Shown here: piece after piece, positions 52,961-64,000 of the stretch | Numbering within the stretch: the first letter of the stretch is position 1 | Layout: each line of letters opens with the position of its first letter | NCBI GenBank assembly: GCA_945878865.1 | Contig: CAMCUD010000012.1 | Location: forward strand, 1-64,000 | Reading direction: 5' to 3' | From: Bifidobacterium breve | GTDB lineage: Bacteria > Actinomycetota > Thermoleophilia > Solirubrobacterales > Solirubrobacteraceae | Length of the DNA: 64,000 bases | Notes under the pieces: generated by a model | The model's input: the letters and a program-made list of their open reading frames with translations, nothing else | The model's database searches: none | Told to the model about the DNA's origin: nothing | Made by a program: the position numbers and the translations under genes

Positions 52961-54354
52961 CGTTCATCGTCGCTCCTGTCGCCGTGCTCATCGGCGCGGG
53001 CATCGTGCTCGCGCTCATCGACGGCACGCGCCGCGCCGCGGGCGTCGTCGCCATCGCCGCGCTCACCGTCGCGACCGTGATGCTCTGCGTGCTGCTCGGC
53101 CGGGTCGCCGCGGACGGCCCGCAGGCCGTCGTCGCCGGCGGCTGGCCAGCCGACGTGGGGATCACGCTGCGGGTCGACGCGCTCGGCGCGGTATTCGCCG
53201 CGACGAGCCTCGCGATCGTCCTGGCGTGCGCGGTGCAGACCGTCCTGCGTGGCGTCTCGTCGCGGATCACCCTGGCGCTGACCGTCTTCATGGGGGCGGG
53301 GCTGACGGGCCTGTTCCTCACCGGCGACATCTTCAGCTTCTACGTCTTCTTCGAGCTGGCGATGATCTGCGCGTACGGGCTCACCGCCGCAGAGGGAACC
53401 GAGGGCCGGTTCCGGGCGGCGTTCACGTTCGCGGTCGTCAACCTCGTCGGCTCGTTCCTGTTCCTCATCGCGATCGGCGCGCTGTACCGCGCGACGGGGA
53501 CGCTGGAGATGCTCGCGGTGGCCGAGCGTGCCGCCGAGCTGAACCCGAACACCGCGCTGCTGCTCGCCGTGACGTTCCTCGTCGCATTCGGGGTCAAGCT
53601 CGGCCTGTTCCCGTTCCACGCCTGGCTGCCGGCGGTCTACCTCGCGGTGCCGGCGTGGATCGCCGCGATGTTCGCGGGGGCGCTGGCGAACATCGGCGCG
53701 TACGGCCTCGTGCGGTTCGGCGGCGCGATCCTGCCACGCGAGCTCGGTGTCGCGGCGGTCGCGGTCATCGCGCTGGGCGGCGTGAGCATCGCCTACGGCG
53801 CCGTGCAGGCGATGTCGCGTCGGGCGACGCGTGAGGTGCTCGCGTACTCGTCGATCGGCCACGCGGGGTACGTGCTCGTCGCGCTCGGCCTGGGCGGGCC
53901 GGTCGGCCTCGCGGCGGCGGTGATCTTCAGCATCGCCAACTCGCTGAACAAGGCGCTGCTGTTCCTCTCCGCCGAGCTGCGCGGGCCGCTGACGGCCGGG
54001 GTGTTCCTCGTCGGCACCCTGAGCGTCGCCGGGGTGCCGCCGAGCGCGGGGTTCTTCGGCAAGGCGGCGCTCTTCGAAGCCGGGGTCGATGCGGGGAGCA
54101 TCGCCACGGTGGTGCTGCTGTTCGTCGGCGGCGCGCTGTCGTTCGTCTACCTCCTGCAGATCTATCAGCACGACCGCTGGCGCCCGCGCGAGGAGCGCGA
54201 CGTGCCGACGCCGAAGGAGATCGCGCCGCGTGCGCAGCGCACCGTCGCTGCGGTCGTCGCGGCGGTCGTCCTCGCGCTCGGGCTCTGGCCGCAGCCGCTG
54301 CTGGCGATCGGCGACCAGGCTGCCGCGGAGCTCACGGTGGAGGCACCGCGATGA
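52957..54354 (+). CDS. mrpD: Mrp antiporter subunit D
   Basis: A 465-residue NuoM/NuoN-like antiporter subunit with about 14 helices. It shows FSFYVFFELAMICAYGLTA (Glu), VAFGVKLGLFPFHAWLPAVY (Lys and His) and NSLNKALLFLSAELRG. The GTG start at 52957 overlaps the mrpC stop; longer frames read into mrpB/C. Confidence 0.93.
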   Translation: MTFIVAPVAVLIGAGIVLALIDGTRRAAGVVAIAALTVATVMLCVLLGRVAADGPQAVVAGGWPADVGITLRVDALGAVFAATSLAIVLACAVQTVLRGVSSRITLALTVFMGAGLTGLFLTGDIFSFYVFFELAMICAYGLTAAEGTEGRFRAAFTFAVVNLVGSFLFLIAIGALYRATGTLEMLAVAERAAELNPNTALLLAVTFLVAFGVKLGLFPFHAWLPAVYLAVPAWIAAMFAGALANIGAYGLVRFGGAILPRELGVAAVAVIALGGVSIAYGAVQAMSRRATREVLAYSSIGHAGYVLVALGLGGPVGLAAAVIFSIANSLNKALLFLSAELRGPLTAGVFLVGTLSVAGVPPSAGFFGKAALFEAGVDAGSIATVVLLFVGGALSFVYLLQIYQHDRWRPREERDVPTPKEIAPRAQRTVAAVVAAVVLALGLWPQPLLAIGDQAAAELTVEAPR

Positions 54355-54845
54355 CGCACCGCGTGCTCTCCGTCATCGCCCTCGCGGCGATCTACGTCCT
54401 GACGCTGGCGAGCCTCGACCCGCTGGACATCGCGACGGGGCTCGTGGTGGGCGTGGTCCTGACCGTCGTGTTCGCGGGGCGGCTCGACGAAGCGCCACGC
54501 GGCCCCGTGCCGCCGCTGGCGCAACGGGTGGCCGGCCTGCCGGCGTTCGTCTGGGCGGTGCTGCTCGAGACGGCGGTCGGCACGTGGGACGTGGCGCTGC
54601 GCGTCATCGGGCTGCGCTCGGTGGCACACCCGGGCGTCGTCCGCGTGCCGATCGGCGACCGCTCCGAGCGCGGCGTGGCGGTCACGACGCTGACGACGAC
54701 GCTGTCGCCGGGGTCGGTCGTGATCGACATCGACTGGGACGCCGGGGACATGATCTTCCACGTCATGGACGCGTCGGATCCGGAGGCGTTCCGGGCGCAC
54801 ATGCAGCGCTTCTACGACCGCTACCAGCGGAGGGTGTACCCGTGA
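54351..54845 (+). CDS. mrpE: Mrp antiporter subunit E
   Basis: A 164-residue MnhE protein with two to three N-terminal helices and a cytoplasmic domain. It has GLRSVAHPGVVRVPIG, the LTTTLSPGSVVIDIDW motif and a C-terminal MQRFYDRYQRRVYP. The family-typical TPGT is TTTLSPGS here. Confidence 0.9.
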   Translation: MTHRVLSVIALAAIYVLTLASLDPLDIATGLVVGVVLTVVFAGRLDEAPRGPVPPLAQRVAGLPAFVWAVLLETAVGTWDVALRVIGLRSVAHPGVVRVPIGDRSERGVAVTTLTTTLSPGSVVIDIDWDAGDMIFHVMDASDPEAFRAHMQRFYDRYQRRVYP

Positions 54846-55114
54846 GCGACCGCGTCGTGTTCTACGTCGGCATCCTCTGGGTCGCGATCCTCCTCGGGCT
54901 CCTGGTCATCCGCCTGACGCGCTCGGAGACGGCCGCGCAGCGCATCGTCGCGCTCGACCTCCTCACGCTGCTGCTGATCGGGCTGCTGGCCCTCGCGGCG
55001 GGCGGTACCGGGCGGGCGTACGCGCTCGACGCGGCGGTCGCGCTCGCGTTGCTCTCGTTCGTCGCGACGTTCGCCGCGGCGCGGTACTACGAGCGTCGGA
55101 GGCCGTTCGAATGA
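54842..55114 (+). CDS. mrpF: Mrp antiporter subunit F
   Basis: A 90-residue MnhF protein with three helices (VVFYVGILWVAILLGLLVIRL, LDLLTLLLIGLLALAAG, LDAAVALALLSFVATFAAARYYER). The GTG start at 54842 overlaps mrpE. Confidence 0.9.
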   Translation: MSDRVVFYVGILWVAILLGLLVIRLTRSETAAQRIVALDLLTLLLIGLLALAAGGTGRAYALDAAVALALLSFVATFAAARYYERRRPFE

Positions 55115-55443
55115 TGGGGCTGCTCGCCGACATGCTGGTGATCGCCGGCCTGGCGATCCTGACGATCGGGGTCTACGGCGTCTTCCGGCTCCCGGACGCG
55201 TACACGCAGCTGCATGCCGCGTCGAAGGCCGGGTTCGTCGGCGTCACGCTGCTCCTCGTCTCCGCCGCGCTGCAGGGCGGGCCGGACATCCTCTCGCGCG
55301 TGATCCTCGCCGTGGTCCTGCTGACGCTGACCACGCCGGTGGCCGCCTACGCGATGGCGCGCGCGGCGCGGGTGCGCGGGGAGCCCTTGCGCACGCCGGG
55401 CGCGGTCGACGAGGCGCCGCGCGAGGGCGAGGTTCCCGACTGA
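55111..55443 (+). CDS. mrpG: Mrp antiporter subunit G
   Basis: A 110-residue MnhG protein with three helices. GVYGVFRLPDAYTQLHAASKAGFVGVTLLL is the family signature (FRLPDxYxRLHAxxKA). It is the last gene of the operon, followed by a long hairpin. Confidence 0.93.
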   Translation: MMGLLADMLVIAGLAILTIGVYGVFRLPDAYTQLHAASKAGFVGVTLLLVSAALQGGPDILSRVILAVVLLTLTTPVAAYAMARAARVRGEPLRTPGAVDEAPREGEVPD

Positions 55444-55450
55444 TCGCGCC

Positions 55451-55494
55451 GAACGTCCGATCACCGTCGCCAGAGCGACGGCGATCAGACGTTC
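55451..55494. terminator. Long imperfect hairpin between mrpG and katG
   Basis: Arms GAACGTC/GACGTTC, GATC/GATC and CCGTCGC/GCGACGG with two single mismatches and loop CAGA. It lies between convergent genes and so probably acts in both directions. Confidence 0.75.
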
Positions 55495-55510
55495 AGCGAT
55501 GCGGGCTCGG

Positions 55511-58193
<2,683 letters not shown>

Positions 58194-58211
58194 CGAGGGC
58201 AGTATGGCACA

Positions 58212-58232
58212 AATCTGGAATCAATCCAGATT
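58212..58232. promoter_or_regulatory. FurA operator
   Basis: Perfect inverted repeat AATCTGGA-N5-TCCAGATT immediately upstream of furA. It is AT-rich compared with its surroundings, as Fur/PerR sites usually are. Confidence 0.75.
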
Positions 58233-58279
58233 ATGAGGGGAAGCTCAGGACCTGCTCACCGGTTTCGTACGCTGTCGTC

Positions 58280-59056
58280 ATGCCGTTCACGGGCAGTCAC
58301 CCGGCCGCCGTGCTCCCGTTGCTGCGTCTCGGCCTGGTGCCGTCGGCGCTCGTCATCGGGAGCATGGCGCCCGATCTCCCGTACTACGCGCCGCTCCCGA
58401 TTGCCTCGACGCTCACCCACAGTGCCGCCGGGGTCATCGGCATCGATCTCCTGATGGGTCTCGCCGTCTTCGCCCTCTGGCAGGGGCTCCTGGCGCCCGC
58501 GGTGGTGGCGGTGTCCCCAACGGGGCTGCGCGACCGGCTCGGACCCGGGCTTCCCGTCCCTGCGCGTCAGCACCTCGCAAGCCTGGGCGCGATCGCGCTC
58601 CTGGTCGCGTCATTGACGATCGGCGCGGCCACCCACGTCGTCTGGGACGCGTTCACGCACGCCGATCGGTGGGGGACCGAGCACGTTCCGTGGCTCAACC
58701 AGGTGCACGGCCCGTTCGAGGGCTACCGCTGGATGCAGTACGCGAGTGGACTGGTGGGCGCGGCCGTGCTCGGTGTGACGGGCGCGCGGTGGTGGGCGCG
58801 GCAACCGTGCGTGCCGGGCTCTCAGCGCGTCCCGGCCGCCGGGGATCGCAGCTCGCGTGTCGTCGTCTCGATCGTCGGTGCGTGCCTGGTGCTCGGCGCA
58901 TGCGTCGGCCTGTCCGTCGGCCTCGCCGGGAGTGGGCCGCGGGCTGGCGTGTTTCTCGCGGCGACATGGGGTGGGGGCGCGGCATCGGCGGCGGCGCTCG
59001 TCTGCGCGGCGGCGATGCGTCTGGGCGTCCAGGGAGTCCAGCGGACGGGCATATGA
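58280..59056 (+). CDS. DUF4184-family membrane protein
   Basis: A 258-residue membrane protein. The N-terminus MPFTGSHPAAVLPLLRLGLVPSALVIGSMAPDLPYY is characteristic of DUF4184, followed by HVVWDAFTH (a conserved His/Asp pair). About five to six helices are present. The HP...APD...HxxWD pattern recalls metal-binding membrane hydrolases, but the function is unknown. Confidence 0.85.
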   Translation: MPFTGSHPAAVLPLLRLGLVPSALVIGSMAPDLPYYAPLPIASTLTHSAAGVIGIDLLMGLAVFALWQGLLAPAVVAVSPTGLRDRLGPGLPVPARQHLASLGAIALLVASLTIGAATHVVWDAFTHADRWGTEHVPWLNQVHGPFEGYRWMQYASGLVGAAVLGVTGARWWARQPCVPGSQRVPAAGDRSSRVVVSIVGACLVLGACVGLSVGLAGSGPRAGVFLAATWGGGAASAAALVCAAAMRLGVQGVQRTGI

Positions 59057-59063
59057 TCCGCGC

Positions 59064-59927
59064 GTGTCCAGCATCCGCCGCCTCGCCATCGCCCTGACCT
59101 GCCTGCTGGCGGGCGCCGCCGCCACCGCCGCGCCGGCGGGATCGGTGACCGTCCCGTCGGTGCCGAAGGTCAAGACGCGGATCGCCAAGGTGCAGATCAC
59201 GCTCAGCGGCTACGTCGAGACGCGCAAGCTCCACGACACGACATCGGACTGCTACCCGGGCGAGACCTGGATCCAGACCAACCGCTACGACGTCTCCACC
59301 GGCGGCTTCGTCGACATCTCGATGAAGCGCGTGATCATCGAGGGCCAGGACCCGATTGTCACCTCGCCGTTCAGCCGCAGGGTGGGCAGCGCGAAGGTCA
59401 AGGGGAGCACCTCGGACTACCGCACGACGAACTACTGCTCAGGCCAGCAGCAGCCCGTGAAGGAGCCGCCCACCTGCTCGGAGACCTCGGGCAAGACGTC
59501 GATCTCCCTGCAGGAGGGGATCGTTCCGCAGGAGGGCGAGGACGGGCTGCAGCCGCTGACCCAGACGCCGCTCATGCTCGCGATCGCGCGCAACGGCGGC
59601 GGCAAGGATCCCCTCGAGTGCCTCGGGGAGGGCGCCGGGAGCGTCACCGGCAAGGACACGGAGCGGGCAGTCGTGACCACCTCGATCGCGCCGGGGGTCG
59701 CCCTCGCGGTGCCGTCGGGCTTCTCCGTGATGAAGGTGTTCAACATCCGCCCCGGGCAGCGCCTGCGCAAGTCCATCCTGCTGTCGGGGCCGTGTTCGAA
59801 GGTCGCCGTGACGACCGTCGCCGGGGCCGGCGGCTCGCCGTCGCCGGGCAATCTCAACGCCGACAGCGACTGCTTCCTCACCGGCAAGATCAGCTACACG
59901 ATCACGCCGCGGCCGAAGAAGGACTAA
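59064..59927 (+). CDS. Secreted protein, unknown
   Basis: A 287-residue protein with signal peptide LAIALTCLLAGAAATAAPAGS, starting at GTG 59064, 7 bases after the DUF4184 gene. The mature part is beta-rich with several Cys (SDCYPGETW, NYCSGQQ, PTCSETS, LECLGE, GPCSK, SDCFL) that may form disulfides. No family is recognised. Its 3' end overlaps the convergent methyltransferase by 26 bases. Confidence 0.7.
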   Translation: MSSIRRLAIALTCLLAGAAATAAPAGSVTVPSVPKVKTRIAKVQITLSGYVETRKLHDTTSDCYPGETWIQTNRYDVSTGGFVDISMKRVIIEGQDPIVTSPFSRRVGSAKVKGSTSDYRTTNYCSGQQQPVKEPPTCSETSGKTSISLQEGIVPQEGEDGLQPLTQTPLMLAIARNGGGKDPLECLGEGAGSVTGKDTERAVVTTSIAPGVALAVPSGFSVMKVFNIRPGQRLRKSILLSGPCSKVAVTTVAGAGGSPSPGNLNADSDCFLTGKISYTITPRPKKD

Positions 59928-60795
59928 CCGCCGTTACGAACCACACCGACGCGCGCCCGACGACCGAGCCGTCGGGCTGCGTCCAGTCGGCGAGATGCTC
60001 GGCCAGCGCGTCGGCGATCGCCGGGCGGGCTGCCTCTCCGTGCTCGCCGTTGAGGCGCACGAGCTCGGCGGCCGGGCCGACCGCGAGGATGGCATCGATC
60101 GCCTCGTCGAGGTCGCGGCCCATTCGATAGGGGAAGTCGCGGGCGTGCAGGTCGACGTCGGTGAAGCCCGCCGCCTCGAGGATGCCGCGGCACGTGTCCG
60201 GGTTGCCCAGCGAGAACGGGCCGGGGCCGCAGGTATCGGCCTCGTACTCGGCCGGCCGCGAGAGGAACCGCTCGACGACCTCGGCGGTCTCGGCCCACAT
60301 CGGGCTCTCGTGCTTGCGCCGCCAGCAGACCTTCACGAGCCGGCCGCCGGGGACGAGCGCGCCGCGGACCGCCCGCATCGCGGGCACGGGCGCGGCGAAG
60401 AACTGGGTGCCCATCCGCGAGAACGCGTAGTCGAACGTCGATGTCCACGCGGCGGTCTGCGCGTCGGCGACCTCAAAGGCTACGTTCCAGGCGCCCGCCT
60501 CCTCGGCCTCCCGGACCGCGTCGGCGATGAACCGCGGGGATGAGTCGGTGCCCAGCGCGAAGCCGTCCGGGCCGGTCAGCTGCGCCATACGCCGCGTGGT
60601 GTCGCCGAAGCCGCAGCCGACGTCGATGCACCGGCCGCCCTCGCTCGGAGGGAAGCGCGTGAACACCTCGTCGGTGATGTCGGCGAGCGCCTCGACGAAC
60701 ACGCCGCGGAACTGCTTCCAGCGGTCGTAGAGGACGGTGTCCCAGGCGCGGACGGCTTCCTCGTTGGCGGGTGCGATGGCTCCGGTGGACGACAT
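59902..60795 (-). CDS. SAM-dependent methyltransferase (class I)
   Basis: A 297-residue enzyme with the SAM motif CIDVGCGFGDTTRRMAQLTG, acidic loop ALGTDSSPRFI, motif II FEVADAQTAAW and post-motif YAFSRMGTQFFAAPVPAMRA. It resembles UbiE/arsenite-type methyltransferases. The acceptor is unknown. Confidence 0.85.
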   Translation of the reverse strand: MSSTGAIAPANEEAVRAWDTVLYDRWKQFRGVFVEALADITDEVFTRFPPSEGGRCIDVGCGFGDTTRRMAQLTGPDGFALGTDSSPRFIADAVREAEEAGAWNVAFEVADAQTAAWTSTFDYAFSRMGTQFFAAPVPAMRAVRGALVPGGRLVKVCWRRKHESPMWAETAEVVERFLSRPAEYEADTCGPGPFSLGNPDTCRGILEAAGFTDVDLHARDFPYRMGRDLDEAIDAILAVGPAAELVRLNGEHGEAARPAIADALAEHLADWTQPDGSVVGRASVWFVTAVSPSSAAA

Positions 60796-60930
60796 GAGGC
60801 CAGCATCTCGCGGGAGGCGCGCGGCGGCCAGTGCAGGAAGTGGACCACGGGCACGGTCCGCGGGGTTCGTGCGGCCGTGGTGCGGCGAACCCCGGATGAC
60901 CGCGTGTCACGCCGGATCTAGGTTCAAAGG

Positions 60931-62400
60931 ATGCGGTTCATCGTGTCTCTGCTTCTCCTCGCCGGCGTCATGGCGACAGCGCCGGCCGCGCAGGCGTACA
61001 TCTATTGGGCGGACACGACCGCCGGAGCGATCGGCCGAGCGAACCTCGACGGCACGGGCGTGACCACGCGCTTCATCACCGGCGGCGAGCTGCCTCAGGC
61101 GGTGGCGGTCGACGGCACGTCGATCGCGTGGGCGCAGATCGTCGGGACGGGCGCCGTCGGGCGCGCGAACCTCGACGGGAGCGGCGTGACGCAGACCTTC
61201 ATCGGAACCGCCTTCGCCTCTCAGCCCAACGGCGTCGCGCTGGGCAACGGCTACGTCTACTGGTCCAACACCATTGGGACGATCTCCCGCGCGACGCTCG
61301 CCTCGGCGGGGCTCGGCGCGGGCGGCTTCTACGTCCGTGATCGCGAGATCATCGGCGGGCTCACGAACGTCGACGGCGTCGCGGTCGACGCCACGTCCCT
61401 GTACTTCGTCAACCACCAGTCGATCGGGCGCGCGAACCTCGACGGGAGCGGCGCCAACCCGGACTTCATCACGGGCGCGAACAACCCGACGGAGATCGCC
61501 GTCGACGGCACGTACATCTACTGGGCCAACGCCGGGGCGGGGTCCGACGCCGGCTCGATCGGGCGCGCGCGACTCGACGGGTCGGGGGTCGACCAGACCT
61601 TCATCTCGGGGCGGGACGTCAATGGCGCGTCTGTGGTGAACCACCCGACCGGGGTGGCCGTCGCGGATCGGTACCTCTACTGGTCGAACGAGACGGCGAG
61701 GTGGATCGGCAGGGCGCGGGTCGACGGCACCGGGGCGGTCGGGAACTTCATCGTCGCGGAGTCCGCTCGCGGCGTCGCCGTCGACGCGCTCGGGCCATCC
61801 GCGGGCACGACGCCGACGGCCTCGACGCTCAGCGTGAGGTTCGGCGTGATCGCGCAGCAGGTCCTGCGCGACGCGCGCAGCCTGCGCCTGAGCTTCACCT
61901 GCACCGCCACGTGTGACGCGAGCTTCGCCGCCCGCGTCACCGCCGCGGGACGCCTCGTCACAACCTGGCGGGGAACGAAGACCGCGGACGCGAGCACGCC
62001 GACCCCCGCAGTCTTCCGCCTGTCCGCCAGGCACCTGCGCGCGCTCCGGGCGGCGCTGCGCCGCGGCAAGCGTGTGCGCTTCACTGCGAGCGTCCTTGCC
62101 ACGGATCTCGCGTCGGGTGAGACGGCCGCGCAGTCGCGCACCTGGAGTGTCGCGCTGCCTGACGCGCAGACCACGCGCGCGGAGAGGGCGTTCGCCAAGC
62201 TCGTGTACGCGCGATACGGGGATTCCGGCCCCGTGGTGTCGTGCCGTCGGGTCGGACGCAGGCGCTGGACCTGCGCGTTTGAGGCGTACACCGGTGGCGG
62301 GCAGCTCTGCTCCGGAGAGGACGCCGGGACCGTGCAGCTCGTCAACGGCCGGTACCGCGCAAGCCTCGACCGGACGAAGGTGATCTGCGAGGAGGCGTAG
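60931..62400 (+). CDS. Secreted YWTD-like beta-propeller protein
   Basis: A 489-residue protein with signal peptide FIVSLLLLAGVMATAPAAQA. Repeats of the pattern (Y)IYWA/S...IGRANLDGSGV...FI follow: YIYWADTTAGAIGRANLDGT, VGRANLDGSGVTQTFI, VYWSNTIGTISRATL, IGRANLDGSGANPDFI, YIYWANAGAG and YLYWSNETARWIGRARVDGT. This is the LDL-receptor YWTD-type six-bladed propeller. A C-terminal beta-sandwich with an immunoglobulin-like FTCTATCDASFAARVTAAG and a Cys-containing tail follows. It is extracellular; the ligand is unknown. Confidence 0.8.
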   Translation: MRFIVSLLLLAGVMATAPAAQAYIYWADTTAGAIGRANLDGTGVTTRFITGGELPQAVAVDGTSIAWAQIVGTGAVGRANLDGSGVTQTFIGTAFASQPNGVALGNGYVYWSNTIGTISRATLASAGLGAGGFYVRDREIIGGLTNVDGVAVDATSLYFVNHQSIGRANLDGSGANPDFITGANNPTEIAVDGTYIYWANAGAGSDAGSIGRARLDGSGVDQTFISGRDVNGASVVNHPTGVAVADRYLYWSNETARWIGRARVDGTGAVGNFIVAESARGVAVDALGPSAGTTPTASTLSVRFGVIAQQVLRDARSLRLSFTCTATCDASFAARVTAAGRLVTTWRGTKTADASTPTPAVFRLSARHLRALRAALRRGKRVRFTASVLATDLASGETAAQSRTWSVALPDAQTTRAERAFAKLVYARYGDSGPVVSCRRVGRRRWTCAFEAYTGGGQLCSGEDAGTVQLVNGRYRASLDRTKVICEEA

Positions 62401-62411
62401 AACTCCCGGAC

Positions 62412-63470
62412 ATGGCCTCACCCGCCACCACGGTGGACGCCGACGGCGTCGAGGTCCGGGTCTCCAACCCGGACCGCGTGATCTTCCCGGCCACCGACCG
62501 GACCCCGGAAGTCACCAAGCTCCAGGTCGTCGAGTACTACCTCGCCGTCGACGACGGGATCATGCGCGCGCTCCGTGAGCGGCCGACGACGCTCGAGCGC
62601 TGGCCCAAAGGGGTGCACCCGGGCATGGAGATATCCACCCGGATGGAGCGCGGCGGCGACGCCTTCTACCAGAAGCGGATCCCCAAGGGCGCTCCCGAGT
62701 ACGTCGAGACCGCGCGCATCACCTTCCCCTCCGGGCGCCACGCCGACGAGGTGTGCCCGACGGAGATCGCGGTCGTCGCGTGGTGCGCGCAGATGGGGAC
62801 GATCACCTTCCATCCGTGGCCGGTCCGGCGCGAGGACGTGGACCATCCCGACGAGCTGCGCATCGACCTCGACCCGCAGCCGGGCACGGACTTCGACGAC
62901 GCCGTCCGCGTGGCCGGCTGCGCGCGCGAGCTGCTCGGCGACCTGGGCTACGCCGGCTTCCCCAAGACCTCGGGCGGGCGCGGGATCCACATCTACGTGC
63001 GCATCGAGCCGAAGTGGACGTTCACCGACGTCCGCCACGCCGCCATCGCGTTCGGTCGCGAGCTCGAGCGACGCCTGCCGGGCGAGGTCACGACGAAGTG
63101 GTGGAAGGAGGAGCGCGGCGAGCGCATCTTCGTCGACTACAACCAGAACGCCCGCGACCGGACGATCGCCTCGCCCTATTCGATCCGGCCGAAGCCCGGG
63201 GCGCCGGTGTCCGCGCCGCTGCACTGGGATGAGCTGGGCGCGGTGCAGCCCGAGGACTTCACCGTCGCGACGATGCCGGCCCGCTTCGCCGAGCACGGTG
63301 ACCTGCACGCCGCGATCGACGACGTCGCCCATTCCCTGGAGCCGCTGCTGGAGATGTACGAGCGCGACGAGCAGGGCGACATGCCGTATCCGCCGGACTA
63401 CCCCAAGATGCCGGGCGAGCCCAAACGGGTGCAGCCGTCACGCGACCGGGACCGGCGGCGCGACGACTGA
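62412..63470 (+). CDS. Stand-alone LigD-type polymerase (archaeo-eukaryotic primase) domain
   Basis: A 352-residue protein equal to the polymerase domain of LigD. The opening is VRVSNPDRVIFPATDRTPEV. The catalytic DxD is in ELRIDLDPQPGTDFDDA and the nucleotide-binding region in YAGFPKTSGGRGIHIYVRIEP. The second metal region is RIFVDYNQNARDRTIASPYS and the end motif PVSAPLHWDEL. No ligase or phosphoesterase domain, and no Ku, lies in the window. It probably adds ribonucleotides or fills gaps in double-strand-break or base-excision repair. Confidence 0.9.
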   Translation: MASPATTVDADGVEVRVSNPDRVIFPATDRTPEVTKLQVVEYYLAVDDGIMRALRERPTTLERWPKGVHPGMEISTRMERGGDAFYQKRIPKGAPEYVETARITFPSGRHADEVCPTEIAVVAWCAQMGTITFHPWPVRREDVDHPDELRIDLDPQPGTDFDDAVRVAGCARELLGDLGYAGFPKTSGGRGIHIYVRIEPKWTFTDVRHAAIAFGRELERRLPGEVTTKWWKEERGERIFVDYNQNARDRTIASPYSIRPKPGAPVSAPLHWDELGAVQPEDFTVATMPARFAEHGDLHAAIDDVAHSLEPLLEMYERDEQGDMPYPPDYPKMPGEPKRVQPSRDRDRRRDD

Positions 63471-63475
63471 CGCGA

Positions 63476-63501
63476 CGCGCCCGGCCAGAAGGCCGGGCGC
63501 G
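63476..63501. terminator. Perfect hairpin with AGAA loop
   Basis: Arms CGCGCCCGGCC and GGCCGGGCGCG with loop AGAA, between the LigD-type gene and the convergent gene at the right edge. Confidence 0.8.
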
Positions 63502-63529
63502 CGAGTGTCATCGAGTCCCCACGATGACG

Positions 63530-64000
63530 TCAGTTGGCGTAGTAGTTCCCGCCCGTGTCGCTGATGTGCCGCTGCAGCCGGCGCAGGCACCGACCGTTGA
63601 GGTACTCGAGCACCCGGCACTGGACGCCCTGCGGCGTCGCCGAGCCCATGAGCGCCGGCGTCGCCGACCACTCGGAGCCCAGGGTGCTGAACGGCGTGCC
63701 CGGGGGCTGCGCGACGAGCCCGGACCCGGCCGGCAGGGTAGCCTGCGGGCCGAACATGCACGGGACGCCCGTGCGAGACGCCGTCGGGTACGTGCCGCCC
63801 TGGTACGTCGACGCCGGGCCGTTCACGCGGATCCACATCGACTGGGCGTACCGGCCGGGCGCCTGCGCGTTGCCCTGCAGCAGGTTCCAGCCGCGAGACC
63901 GCGCCAGCCGGAAGACCAGTGCGCGCTCGATGACGTTCAGGTTGCGCGGCCACACGACGAACGTCGCGCCGCCCGTGTCATCGGTCCGGATGTCCTCATT
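63530..64000 (-). CDS. Partial protein of unknown function (5' end outside window)
   Basis: The frame is open to the right edge, so only the last about 156 residues are seen. They include FVVWPRNLNVIERALVFRLARSRG, an Ala/Gly/Pro-rich central part and the C-terminus CRVLEYLNGRCLRRLQRHIS. Three Cys are visible. The composition suggests a secreted protein, but no family is recognised. Confidence 0.6.
   Translation of the reverse strand, partial: NEDIRTDDTGGATFVVWPRNLNVIERALVFRLARSRGWNLLQGNAQAPGRYAQSMWIRVNGPASTYQGGTYPTASRTGVPCMFGPQATLPAGSGLVAQPPGTPFSTLGSEWSATPALMGSATPQGVQCRVLEYLNGRCLRRLQRHISDTGGNYYAN

Overview
This 64 kb window is actinobacterial chromosome of very high GC. Gene content and protein style point to the class Thermoleophilia, order Solirubrobacterales (Solirubrobacter, Conexibacter or Baekduia type). 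The grounds are GTG/ATG starts with GC-rich third positions, many secreted Ala/Pro/Thr-rich proteins, a CsrA in an actinomycete, a furA-katG pair, a seven-gene Mrp antiporter and an initiator tRNA with a C1-U72 end. The taxon is an inference; no rRNA is present.

Layout. 1-20.7 kb is mostly housekeeping on the + strand: a methyltransferase tail, a TetR regulator, mfd, a PrsA-like lipoprotein foldase, a GH5 enzyme, mazG, eno and an FtsB-like divisome protein. A mixed block follows with a GNAT, an HTH/low-complexity protein, csrA, a nuclease, class I aldolase, a GCS2 ligase, an apparently inactive zinc-ribbon rhomboid, an UPF0173 hydrolase and a CsaA-like protein. It ends with an ECF sigma factor fused to an anti-sigma-like tail. 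20.8-32.5 kb holds tRNA-Leu(UAA), a TetR/MMPL efflux pair with two operators, a secreted glycosidase-like protein, an HxlR regulator with an apparent ATT start, a class III cyclase, a TPP enzyme behind a perfect palindrome, a winged-helix protein with no normal start codon, ppx/gppA and a D-2-hydroxyacid dehydrogenase.

32.6-39.8 kb is a genomic island in the initiator tRNA gene. A 116 bp perfect direct repeat, running from the tRNA anticodon loop through the tRNA terminator, flanks about 7 kb of lower-GC DNA. The cargo is a Gabija-type anti-phage pair (OLD-family ATPase-TOPRIM nuclease plus UvrD-like helicase) and two paralogous secreted beta-propeller proteins. No integrase is present.

39.9-49.7 kb carries an alkylsulfatase, a frameshifted secreted propeller/P-domain gene, an F420-type reductase divergent from a hipBA toxin-antitoxin operon with three palindromic operators between them, an MFS exporter with its TetR, and an arylsulfatase-type enzyme. 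49.7-55.4 kb is a translationally coupled mrpABCDEFG Na+/H+ antiporter operon. 55.5-58.2 kb is furA-katG with a Fur-type operator. The rest holds secreted proteins, a methyltransferase, a stand-alone LigD-type polymerase and a partial gene at the right edge.

Most + strand operons end in strong perfect hairpins, often with TTCG, CGAA, CAGA or AGAA loops and no T-run.
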